Below, piece after piece: positions 52,086-60,359 of a stretch of 64,000 nucleotides of DNA (positions are counted from its first letter, which is position 1; every line of letters starts with the position of its first letter). Both the position numbers and the translations under genes were made by a program. The DNA comes from Cyanomargarita calcarea GSE-NOS-MK-12-04C (lineage in GTDB: Bacteria; Cyanobacteriota; Cyanobacteriia; Cyanobacteriales; Nostocaceae). The notes under the pieces were generated by a model. It searched no databases. It saw nothing but the letters and a program-made list of their open reading frames with translations, and was not told where the DNA came from. The stretch covers positions 124,001 through 188,000 of the forward strand of contig JAHHGZ010000008.1 in assembly GCA_019359595.1 (NCBI GenBank), written 5' to 3'.

Positions 52086-53690
52086 ATGACAAAGCTAATC
52101 TGGAACGCTCTGAGATTGAGTCCAGTAGTCCTAGCAGCGACCTTCTTGGCTGCTAACAGCGCTTTCGCTGCTGAAGTTAACGATCAAGTAACACCTGTTG
52201 CTTCTTTGTCCCAAGAATCCAACAACATCGGTCAGGTAACATCCGTTTCACAGTTCTCTGACGTACAACCCACCGACTGGGCATTCCAAGCATTACAATC
52301 CTTAGTTGAGCGTTACGGTTGCATCGCCGGCTACCCCAACAAAACCTTCCGTGGTAACCGTGCGATGACTCGTTATGAGTTTGCCGCTGGTTTGAACGCT
52401 TGCTTAGACCGCGTTAACGAATTGATTGCTACAGCGACTGCTGATTTAGTTAAGAAAGACGACCTAGCAACATTGCAACGTCTGCAAGAAGAATACTCTG
52501 CAGAATTGGCTACCCTACGCGGACGTGTCGATCAACTAGATGCTCGCACCGCTGAGTTGGAAGCCAATCAGTTCTCCACCACCACCAAGTTGTCTGGTGA
52601 AGTTATTTTCAACCTTGGTCAAGCTTTTGGTGATACAAGAGCGCTTCCTAGTGGTAGTAATGCTGCTCGAACCAACTTAGACAGCAACACCGTTTTCTCT
52701 GACCGCGTTCGTTTGAGCTTGAACACCAGCTTCACTGGTAAAGACCTATTGCAAACTCGTTTGGAAGCTCGCAATACCATCTCCAATAGTGGTATTACTG
52801 GCACCAACATGACCCGCTTGGGCTTTGATGGAAGCACAGACAACGATGTTTTCGTCGATAAACTCAACTATGCTTTCAACCTGACTGACAAAGTTCGCGT
52901 TAAAGTTGACGCTAGCAACGCTCAGATATATGGAAACACCTACACCTTTAGCCCCGACTTCTCTAGCTCGGGTAAAGGTGCTATTTCCCGCTACGGTCGT
53001 TTCAGCCCCATCTACCGTCAAGGTGCTGGTGGTTCTGGTTTGACTGTTAGCATCAACCCTAAAGGTACTTTCGGTGCTACTTTGGCTTACTTAGTACCTA
53101 GAGGTGGCAATAATCCTGTTGCTGGTCAGGGAATATTTAATGGCGACAACACCCTATTTGGTGAGTTAGCTTTCAAACCCAGCAATGCGTTAAACGTAGG
53201 TTTCTCCTACGCTCGCAGCTATACTGGTGGTGCTACTCCTGTCTTCCAAGGTACAGGCAGCGCCTTGGCTAACAGCCCCTTCGGCGCAGGTGTTCGTACC
53301 GACTCCAACCACTACGGTATCCAAGCTAACGTCAAACCTAGCGACAAGTTGACCCTTGGCGGTTGGGCTGGTTACAGTACCGCTGATGCTAAGACCGGCG
53401 CTGTTAGAGATGCAGACTTCTTCTACTGGGCCGCCAGCTTAGGTGTGCAAGACTTTGGTAAAGAAGGTAACGTTCTCGGTTTAATATTTGGTCAACCCCC
53501 CAAAGTAACTGGCGGTAGGGGTATTACCAGAGAATCTGGTACTTCTTACCACTTAGAAGCTCTCTACAAAATGCAGATGAGCGACAACATTCTCATAACC
53601 CCCGGTTTGTTGGTTATTTTCAATCCTGAGAACAACAACAGCAACAGCACTGAGTATGTTGGTACACTACGTACAACCTTCAGCTTCTAA
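52086..53690 (+). CDS. Iron uptake porin 1 (SLH + OprB-like)
   Basis: 534 residues. Signal peptide with cleavage near ANSAFAAE (about residue 28). SLH domain at about 55-115 (VSQFSDVQPTDWAFQALQSL and RGNRAMTRYEFAAGLNACLD), which holds the protein to pyruvylated wall polymer. A coiled-coil stretch LQRLQEEYSAELATLRGRVDQL follows, and then a carbohydrate-selective-porin-like (OprB family) barrel from about 160 to the terminal strand LRTTFSF. Such porins of cyanobacteria let iron and other small solutes through the outer membrane. The last 327 coding bases and downstream DNA are the same as in porin 2. Confidence 0.93.
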   Translation: MTKLIWNALRLSPVVLAATFLAANSAFAAEVNDQVTPVASLSQESNNIGQVTSVSQFSDVQPTDWAFQALQSLVERYGCIAGYPNKTFRGNRAMTRYEFAAGLNACLDRVNELIATATADLVKKDDLATLQRLQEEYSAELATLRGRVDQLDARTAELEANQFSTTTKLSGEVIFNLGQAFGDTRALPSGSNAARTNLDSNTVFSDRVRLSLNTSFTGKDLLQTRLEARNTISNSGITGTNMTRLGFDGSTDNDVFVDKLNYAFNLTDKVRVKVDASNAQIYGNTYTFSPDFSSSGKGAISRYGRFSPIYRQGAGGSGLTVSINPKGTFGATLAYLVPRGGNNPVAGQGIFNGDNTLFGELAFKPSNALNVGFSYARSYTGGATPVFQGTGSALANSPFGAGVRTDSNHYGIQANVKPSDKLTLGGWAGYSTADAKTGAVRDADFFYWAASLGVQDFGKEGNVLGLIFGQPPKVTGGRGITRESGTSYHLEALYKMQMSDNILITPGLLVIFNPENNNSNSTEYVGTLRTTFSF

Positions 53691-53748
53691 TATCTGCCTG
53701 AGCCTCACTTCGGTGCGGCTCTCTCTGCTTGTTCTAGTTTAGAAGTTG

Positions 53749-53781
53749 AAAGCCCGGTTTATTGAATAAACCGGGCTTTTT
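53749..53781 (+). terminator. Intrinsic terminator of porin 1
   Basis: AAAGCCCGGTTTATT pairs with AATAAACCGGGCTTT (loop GA), then a T-run. Textbook form. It is part of the duplicated block. Confidence 0.95.
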
Positions 53782-53839
53782 GTTGGAACTCATATTTTTG
53801 CTTTTTGGGATACTATAGCGTTCTTAAATCAAGATTGCA

Positions 53840-53941
53840 TACAGCACTTTGCAAGTAAATGAAGTACACCCCCTCCCCAAGGCATACGGGGAGGGTTGGG
53901 GAGGGGTATTTCTGTACCTCACAAAGTTGAAATTTGCTGTA
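53840..53941. mobile_element. MITE-like element, family 2, copy 3
   Basis: 102 bases, with GGCATACGGGG in the inner hairpin where copies 1 and 2 have TTGGCAAGGGG. Located after the porin 1 terminator. Confidence 0.85.
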
Positions 53942-54410
53942 ATTTGTGCGGGCACCGAAGCCCACCCCTCTTACTATTTCTAGTCCGCCCTATCAACCAA
54001 ATTTTATTTTAGGTTTGTGTGCTGTAGGGACAAGTAAACTACAAGCCAATAAGAGTCCAAATTACGGTTCATAGCGATCGCCCAAGATTTTATAAAACCA
54101 ATTATCAAATTAGTATAGCAAATTACAAAAAATAGCTAACGTATTAATTAGGACATCATTTTTTGGCGACCCTCCTGTCAGAATCAGTACAGCAAGCGGG
54201 AACATTTTTTCATTAAGAACTGATGAATTATTGTACCTTTATTAAATAAAGTTAAAAGAACATGGCGCAAAAATGGGCTGATTAATTTGTGTTAAAGGCC
54301 ACATCTTTGCTACAATTCTTACAGTTAATCATTAAGTAAATTTCCTGAAAAGAAAATTCACCGGAAATCCTACAATGATTAAGCCTGTAGGTGTGAGTGA
54401 GAATAAAACC

Positions 54411-56048
54411 ATGACAAAAGTATTCTGGAACGTTATAAAGCTGAGTCCAGTTGTTGTAGCAGCAACATTCTTGGTTGCTAGCCCTGCCTTCGCTGATGAA
54501 GCTAACCAACAGGTAACTCCCGTTTCATCGTTGTCCCAAGAAGCCAACAGCATGGGTCAGGTAACATCAGTTTCTCAGTTCTCTGACGTACAGCCGACCG
54601 ACTGGGCATTCCAAGCATTACAATCTTTAGTAGAACGCTACGGTTGTATCGCAGGCTATCCCAACGGCACCTTCCGTGGCAACCGTGCGATGACTCGTTA
54701 TGAATTTGCCGCTGGTTTGAACGCTTGCTTAGACCGCGTTAACGAATTGATTGCCACAGCAACTGCTGACTTGGTTAAGAAAGAAGACCTGGCAACATTG
54801 CAGCGTCTGCAAGAAGAATTTTCTGCGGAATTAGCTACTCTGCGCGGTCGTGTAGATGCTTTAGAAGCACGCACCGCTGAGTTGGAAGCCAATCAGTTCT
54901 CTACCACTACCAAACTAGTTGGGGAAGCAATTTTCAACCTTAGTCAAGCTTTTGGTGATACGAGAGCGCTTCCTAGCGGTAGTACTGCTACTCGTACCAA
55001 CTTAGACAGCAACACCGTTTTCTCTGACCGTGTTCGTTTGAGCTTGAATACCAGCTTCACTGGTACAGACCTGTTGCAAACTCGTTTGCAAGCTCGCAAT
55101 ACTGCTCAATTTGATGGTGGTAGCACTAGTCTTACTAGTCCTAGACCTAACATTACAGGCACCAACATGACCCGGTTGGGCTTTGATGGAGATGGCAACA
55201 ACGCTGTTTCCGTTGATAACCTCAACTATGCTTTCAATCTGACTAGCAAAGTTCGCGTTAAGATTGACGCTAACAATGGTAAGTTATATGACAATACCTA
55301 CACCTTTAATCCCGACTTCTCTAGCTCGGGTAAAGGTTCTATCTCTCGCTATGGTCGTTTCAGCCCCATCTACCGTCAAGGTGCTGGTGGTTCTGGTTTG
55401 ACTGTTAGCGTCAACCCTAAAGGTACTTTCGGTGCTACTCTTGCTTACTTAGTACCCACAGGTGGTAATAATCCTGTTAGTGGTCAAGGAATATTCAATG
55501 GCGACAACACCCTCTTTGGTGAGTTAGCTTTCAAACCCAGTAGTGCGTTAAACGTAGGTTTATCCTACGCTCGCAGCTATACTGGTGGTACTATTGGTCT
55601 CTTCCAAAGTACAGGTAGCCGCTTGGCTAACAGCCCTTTCGGCGCAGGTGTTCGTACCGATTCCAACCACTACGGTATACAAGTTAGCGTCAAACCAAGC
55701 GACAAATTGACCCTTGGCGGCTGGGCTGGTTACAGTACCGCTGATGCTAAGACCGGCGCTGTTAGAGATGCAGACTTCTTCTACTGGGCCGCCAGCTTAG
55801 GTGTGCAAGACTTTGGTAAAGAAGGTAACGTTCTCGGTTTAATATTTGGTCAACCCCCCAAAGTAACTGGCGGTAGGGGTATTACCAGAGAATCTGGTAC
55901 TTCTTACCACTTAGAAGCTCTCTACAAAATGCAGATGAGCGACAACATTCTCATAACCCCCGGTTTGTTGGTTATTTTCAATCCTGAGAACAACAACAGC
56001 AACAGCACTGAGTATGTTGGTACACTACGTACAACCTTCAGCTTCTAA
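54411..56048 (+). CDS. Iron uptake porin 2 (chimeric, SLH + OprB-like)
   Basis: 545 residues from ATG 54411, chosen because porin 1 starts at the matching MTK; an in-frame ATG at 54375 would add 12 residues and disturb the signal peptide. SLH domain, coiled coil and barrel are in the same order as in porin 1. Bases up to 54936 match porin 3, while from about 55722 to the stop and beyond they match porin 1; the centre (54937-55721) is porin-1-like but has many changes and an insert (QFDGGSTSLTSPRPN) in an outer loop. It is thus a hybrid of its two neighbours. Confidence 0.93.
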   Translation: MTKVFWNVIKLSPVVVAATFLVASPAFADEANQQVTPVSSLSQEANSMGQVTSVSQFSDVQPTDWAFQALQSLVERYGCIAGYPNGTFRGNRAMTRYEFAAGLNACLDRVNELIATATADLVKKEDLATLQRLQEEFSAELATLRGRVDALEARTAELEANQFSTTTKLVGEAIFNLSQAFGDTRALPSGSTATRTNLDSNTVFSDRVRLSLNTSFTGTDLLQTRLQARNTAQFDGGSTSLTSPRPNITGTNMTRLGFDGDGNNAVSVDNLNYAFNLTSKVRVKIDANNGKLYDNTYTFNPDFSSSGKGSISRYGRFSPIYRQGAGGSGLTVSVNPKGTFGATLAYLVPTGGNNPVSGQGIFNGDNTLFGELAFKPSSALNVGLSYARSYTGGTIGLFQSTGSRLANSPFGAGVRTDSNHYGIQVSVKPSDKLTLGGWAGYSTADAKTGAVRDADFFYWAASLGVQDFGKEGNVLGLIFGQPPKVTGGRGITRESGTSYHLEALYKMQMSDNILITPGLLVIFNPENNNSNSTEYVGTLRTTFSF

Positions 56049-56106
56049 TATCTGCCTGAGCCTCACTTCGGTGCGGCTCTCTCTGCTTGTTCTAGTTTAG
56101 AAGTTG

Positions 56107-56139
56107 AAAGCCCGGTTTATTGAATAAACCGGGCTTTTT
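56107..56139 (+). terminator. Intrinsic terminator of porin 2
   Basis: Copy of the porin 1 terminator inside the duplicated block. Confidence 0.95.
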
Positions 56140-56197
56140 GTTGGAACTCATATTTTTGCTTTTTGGGATACTATAGCGTTCTTAAATCAAGATTGCA

Positions 56198-56299
56198 TAC
56201 AGCACTTTGCAAGTAAATGAAGTACACCCCCTCCCCAAGGCATACGGGGAGGGTTGGGGAGGGGTATTTCTGTACCTCACAAAGTTGAAATTTGCTGTA
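56198..56299. mobile_element. MITE-like element, family 2, copy 4
   Basis: Identical by eye to copy 3, carried along by the 2358-bp duplication and not a separate insertion. Confidence 0.88.
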
Positions 56300-56768
56300 A
56301 TTTGTGCGGGCACCGAAGCCCACCCCTCTTACTATTTCTAGTCCGCCCTATCAACCAAATTTTATTTTAGGTTTGTGTGCTGTAGGGACAAGTAAACTAC
56401 AAGCCAATAAGAGTCCAAATTACGGTTCATAGCGATCGCCCAAGATTTTATAAAACCAATTATCAAATTAGTATAGCAAATTACAAAAAATAGCTAACGT
56501 ATTAATTAGGACATCATTTTTTGGCGACCCTCCTGTCAGAATCAGTACAGCAAGCGGGAACATTTTTTCATTAAGAACTGATGAATTATTGTACCTTTAT
56601 TAAATAAAGTTAAAAGAACATGGCGCAAAAATGGGCTGATTAATTTGTGTTAAAGGCCACATCTTTGCTACAATTCTTACAGTTAATCATTAAGTAAATT
56701 TCCTGAAAAGAAAATTCACCGGAAATCCTACAATGATTAAGCCTGTAGGTGTGAGTGAGAATAAAACC

Positions 56769-58463
56769 ATGACAAAAGTATTCTGGAACGTTATAAAGCT
56801 GAGTCCAGTTGTTGTAGCAGCAACATTCTTGGTTGCTAGCCCTGCCTTCGCTGATGAAGCTAACCAACAGGTAACTCCCGTTTCATCGTTGTCCCAAGAA
56901 GCCAACAGCATGGGTCAGGTAACATCAGTTTCTCAGTTCTCTGACGTACAGCCGACCGACTGGGCATTCCAAGCATTACAATCTTTAGTAGAACGCTACG
57001 GTTGTATCGCAGGCTATCCCAACGGCACCTTCCGTGGCAACCGTGCGATGACTCGTTATGAATTTGCCGCTGGTTTGAACGCTTGCTTAGACCGCGTTAA
57101 CGAATTGATTGCCACAGCAACTGCTGACTTGGTTAAGAAAGAAGACCTGGCAACATTACAGCGTCTGCAAGAAGAATTTTCTGCGGAATTAGCTACTCTG
57201 CGCGGTCGTGTAGATGCTTTAGAAGCACGCACCGCTGAGTTGGAAGCCAATCAGTTCTCTACCACTACCAAATTAGTTGGGGAAGCAATTTTCAGCTTAT
57301 CCGAAGCTTTCGGCGATCGCCAAGCGGTTTCCTCTTCTACGTTGGTCAATAACCCAAATGCTCCAAGAAGAAACTTAGACAGCAACACCACATTCTCTGA
57401 CCGGATTCGTCTGAGCTTGAATAGCAGCTTCACGGGTAAAGACCAGTTGCAAATTCGTTTGGAAGCAGGGAATGTTTTTAATAATAACGGTAGCAGCTTG
57501 GGTACCGCAGCAACTGGTACTAACATGACTCGTCTTACATACGACGGGTTTGACAACAACCAAAACGGCGTTATCGTAGATAAAATCAACTATGCTTTCA
57601 ACCTAACCAGTGCAGTGCGCGTTAAAGTTGACGCTAGCAAAGGTGAATTCTGGGAAAACATCAATAACTTCAACCCCGATTTTGCCAGCACTGGTAAAGG
57701 TGCTATCTCCCGCTATGGTCGTTTCAGCCCGATTTATCGCCAAGGTGCTGGTGGTGCCGGTGCGACGATCAGCCTTAATCCCAACGGACCTATCAGTGCC
57801 TCTATCGGTTATTTAGCAGGTGGAAGCAACAACGTATCTAGCAATCCTGCTGACAGAGCAGGTCTATTCGATGGTAATTATGCAGCACTGGGTCAAATAG
57901 GTATCCAACCTAGTAAGGCCTTTAATGTAGGTTTGACATACGCCCGCACTTATCAAAACTCTTTCACTACAAATAACGTCACTCGTAACGTCAGCCTGTT
58001 TGAATCAACAGGTAGTACCTTGGCAAATCAACCTTTCGGTAACGTCGCTACCGAAGCGAATCATTATGGTATACAAGCTAACTTCAAACCTAGTGATAGA
58101 CTCGCATTAGGTGGTTGGGTAGGTTACAGCGATGCTGAAGCTAAAGCCGGTATTAACGCGGGTAGTGGTGCAGAAATGTTCTACTGGGGTACTACTCTAT
58201 CTTTGAAAGACTTTGGCAGACAGGGTAATATGCTTGGTTTTGTGTTTGGTCAACCACCCCAAGTTACCAGTAATAATGTCAGAGTTGCAGGTGTAGAGCA
58301 GAAAGATAGAAACACCTCCTATCACCTAGAGGGTCTATACCGGATGCAGCTTAACGACAATATTTCTGTCACCCCTGCTTTGTTGGTAATCTTCAATCCT
58401 GAGCATAACGACGCCAACGATACTATATACGTTGGTACACTGCGAACTACCTTCACTTTCTAA
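56769..58463 (+). CDS. Iron uptake porin 3 (SLH + OprB-like)
   Basis: 564 residues from ATG 56769. Signal peptide, SLH domain and coiled coil are the same as in porin 2 up to base 57294. The barrel then differs from porins 1 and 2 (FSLSEAFGDRQAVSSST, NNPNAPRRNLDSN) and is longer, with variable loops (NNQNGVIVDKINYAF, AGINAGSGAEMFYWG). The terminal strand is LRTTFTF. Different loops probably give different solute preference. No identical terminator follows; a hairpin lies at 58731. Confidence 0.93.
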   Translation: MTKVFWNVIKLSPVVVAATFLVASPAFADEANQQVTPVSSLSQEANSMGQVTSVSQFSDVQPTDWAFQALQSLVERYGCIAGYPNGTFRGNRAMTRYEFAAGLNACLDRVNELIATATADLVKKEDLATLQRLQEEFSAELATLRGRVDALEARTAELEANQFSTTTKLVGEAIFSLSEAFGDRQAVSSSTLVNNPNAPRRNLDSNTTFSDRIRLSLNSSFTGKDQLQIRLEAGNVFNNNGSSLGTAATGTNMTRLTYDGFDNNQNGVIVDKINYAFNLTSAVRVKVDASKGEFWENINNFNPDFASTGKGAISRYGRFSPIYRQGAGGAGATISLNPNGPISASIGYLAGGSNNVSSNPADRAGLFDGNYAALGQIGIQPSKAFNVGLTYARTYQNSFTTNNVTRNVSLFESTGSTLANQPFGNVATEANHYGIQANFKPSDRLALGGWVGYSDAEAKAGINAGSGAEMFYWGTTLSLKDFGRQGNMLGFVFGQPPQVTSNNVRVAGVEQKDRNTSYHLEGLYRMQLNDNISVTPALLVIFNPEHNDANDTIYVGTLRTTFTF

Positions 58464-58779
58464 GATGGTTGGGTTGACATAATTTACCTATCGGCGGTGT
58501 AGAGAGGTTATATATAATGTCTCTACATCTTAGAAATTATCTTAACTCACCGGAATGCACCTGTACTAGAAATTTTTGTTCACCGATTTTGCAGTCACTA
58601 ATTTGACTTTTAAATTTGGATACTCAAATAGTCCTCTCAAAGAGGACTACTAAAGAATCTATATCTATTGTGTCAATTAGTCAGTTTGAAATTATTTTAT
58701 TAGTTATTTATACGTATAAGTGTAAGATATTAGCCCGCAGTAAGACGGGCTATTTTTTTGAGATTGTATATATTACACA
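58464..58779. other. Gap after porin 3
   Basis: TAGTCCTCTcaaAGAGGACTA hairpin (58627-58648), of the same kind as at 25277, and a terminator-like stem. An 81-codon frame across it is probably chance. Confidence 0.5.
58731..58759 (+). terminator. Intrinsic-terminator-like hairpin
   Basis: TAGCCCG/CGGGCTA followed by seven T. Possibly ends the porin 3 transcript, and lies 21 bases beyond the stop of the convergent small gene. Confidence 0.7.
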
Positions 58780-59028
58780 TCAATCTTCCTGCTTAGAAAA
58801 ATCCGCTGGTGGTCTGTCGCTACTCCAAGCCCACCACACAGTACTACAGTTACAATCGTAAAATTCTTGCCATTTACGGCGATGGTCTGGTGTCAGCACA
58901 GGCGATCGCCTATTTATCCATACTTGTTTTGCATCAAGGCTACTGGAGTTGCAATTAGGACAGCAAAACCCGTAAGCATGAATTGCTTTATTCGTCCATT
59001 CAGGTGGGATGGGGGCGAAAGGGTCCAT
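58780..59028 (-). CDS. Small zinc-ribbon-like hypothetical protein (82 aa)
   Basis: 82 residues with CCPNCNSS (residues 22-29) and a second pair DCNCSTVWWAW (about 58-68), together a possible four-cysteine metal knuckle. It begins MDPFAPIPPEWTNKAI. Two spaced CxxC-like sites around a basic helix (RRSPVLTPDHRRKWQEF) suggest a zinc-ribbon that binds nucleic acid or protein. Family not named. ATG start at 59028, convergent to porin 3. Confidence 0.72.
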   Translation of the reverse strand: MDPFAPIPPEWTNKAIHAYGFCCPNCNSSSLDAKQVWINRRSPVLTPDHRRKWQEFYDCNCSTVWWAWSSDRPPADFSKQED

Positions 59029-59542
59029 GTAGGAAAATTTATATTTTACTGCATATTATGGCAGGTAGTGGGGAGTAGGGAAGGAATTTATTCACCTCAT
59101 TTTCAGGATAACAGAACTAAATCCTCTGCCCCCTGCCCCCAATTCTGGGGGGTTGGGGGGCATTTGAATTTTCTTCCCGCAGAATTGGGGGCAGGGGGCA
59201 AATTTGAGATTTTGGATAATTTCAGACTTTTACTATCGGCTTATCTGTGTGATATTACTTAATATCTTGGAAAATTCAATCCCTAACATGGTGCTTTGGT
59301 CTGTCAGTAGGTGAAACGAATGGCAAGATGCGAGCAATACAAACTTACAGAAAAGTTTCAATAAGTACATGATGAATGTGACAATTAAATAAAGCTACTC
59401 CCATTTCACTCAAAGAATACTTATTTTTTTTAATTAACCTTACTACGACACAGAGAACGTGGAGGAAGATAACACGCTCCAACGTCTGCGAAGCGAAACG
59501 TACCAAGAGCGCAATTACACCAAACAATTATAGATTAGGAAT
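59029..59542. repeat. Gap with inverted G-rich repeats
   Basis: G-rich family members in opposite orientation at 59128-59145 and 59181-59202 (GCCCCCTGCCCCCAATTCTG and AGAATTGGGGGCAGGGGGC), able to form a long stem. The leading AACAGAACTAAATCC is shared with 41811-41825. No gene supported. Confidence 0.6.
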
Positions 59543-60139
59543 ATGGAGCCAAACGTTGAAATTCGCCGATTGTTAGATGTGATGCCTGCTTCGGGTAGGA
59601 TGAATACAAAAATCATCAGCAAACCGGAGCAGTCAAAATTGATTGATGCTGCTTTTCCACTGCCTTGGAAACAGGAACGACCGATATATATTAATTTTGA
59701 TTTGTGGCGACGTCTAACGAAACCACAACGGGATCTACTGCTATTAAGGACTATTAGCTGGTTGTCAGGGGTGAGGTGGTTTAAGCCTGATATTTATCAA
59801 GGTGTGGTAGTGGCAGGAATTTTAGGCGGATTCGTAGAAATACTACAGGGAGATGCGGTAGGTGTAGTTGTTTCTGGGGGATTAAGTGCGATCGCCCTGA
59901 CTCGGATTTGGCGCACCAACAATTCTCAAGAGTCTGAGATCGATGCCGATATCGCTGCCATTAAGGTAGCATTGCGCCGGGGTTACTCAGAAACTGAAGC
60001 TGCGGAACATTTATTATCTGCTATTGAGACAGCAGCAAAAATACAAGGACGTTCTGGTTTAGATTTTAACGAGTTGATCCGCTGCCAAAACTTGCGGGCG
60101 ATCGCCGGTTTTTCACAAGTCGGAATACCGAAAAGTTAG
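59543..60139 (+). CDS. DUF3318 family protein
   Basis: 198 residues. Begins EIRRLLDVMPASGRMNTKI, which with WLSGVRWFKPDIYQGV and two short hydrophobic helices (VVVAGILGGFVEILQGDAVGVVVSGGLSAIAL, about 91-122) identifies DUF3318, a family common in cyanobacteria. The C-terminal AIKVALRRGYSETEAAEHLLSAIETA is a helical bundle. Role unknown, probably membrane-associated. ATG start. Confidence 0.88.
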   Translation: MEPNVEIRRLLDVMPASGRMNTKIISKPEQSKLIDAAFPLPWKQERPIYINFDLWRRLTKPQRDLLLLRTISWLSGVRWFKPDIYQGVVVAGILGGFVEILQGDAVGVVVSGGLSAIALTRIWRTNNSQESEIDADIAAIKVALRRGYSETEAAEHLLSAIETAAKIQGRSGLDFNELIRCQNLRAIAGFSQVGIPKS

Positions 60140-60216
60140 GAGTTAGGAGTTAGGAGTTAGGGGTTAGGGGTTAGGAGTTAGGAGTTAGGAGTTAGGAGTT
60201 AGGAGTTAAGAGTTAA
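60136..60216 (+). repeat. GTTAGGA heptamer tract
   Basis: About eleven units of (A)GTTAGG-type heptamers right after the DUF3318 stop codon. A separate palindrome, CCCCTCCCCGCATGCGGGGA and following GGGG, lies at about 60245-60275. Confidence 0.85.
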
Positions 60217-60359
60217 GAGTGAATTAATATCTAGTCTTTATAAGCCCCCTCCCCGCATGCGGGGAGGGGGTTGGGGGTGGGGTTCTGTGGTCATCCAATG
60301 AACTTAATATTACATCTGTTTCAAATTTAAGTAATAATTTTTTAATCCTTTAAATATCA

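Larger units (their letters stand above)
53364..54936 (+). repeat. Tandem duplication, first copy (1573 bp)
   Basis: 3' third of porin 1, the intergenic region with terminator and mini-element, and 5' third of porin 2. It matches 55722-57294 at an offset of exactly 2358 bases; I see only two differences (54800 and 54915). Confidence 0.92.
55722..57294 (+). repeat. Tandem duplication, second copy (1573 bp)
   Basis: Covers 3' end of porin 2, intergenic region, and 5' third of porin 3. See first copy 53364-54936. Confidence 0.92.

Noticed and set aside
58867-59262. 131-codon plus frame near 59 kb
   Set aside because: Antisense to the zinc-ribbon-like gene and then runs through G-rich repeats.
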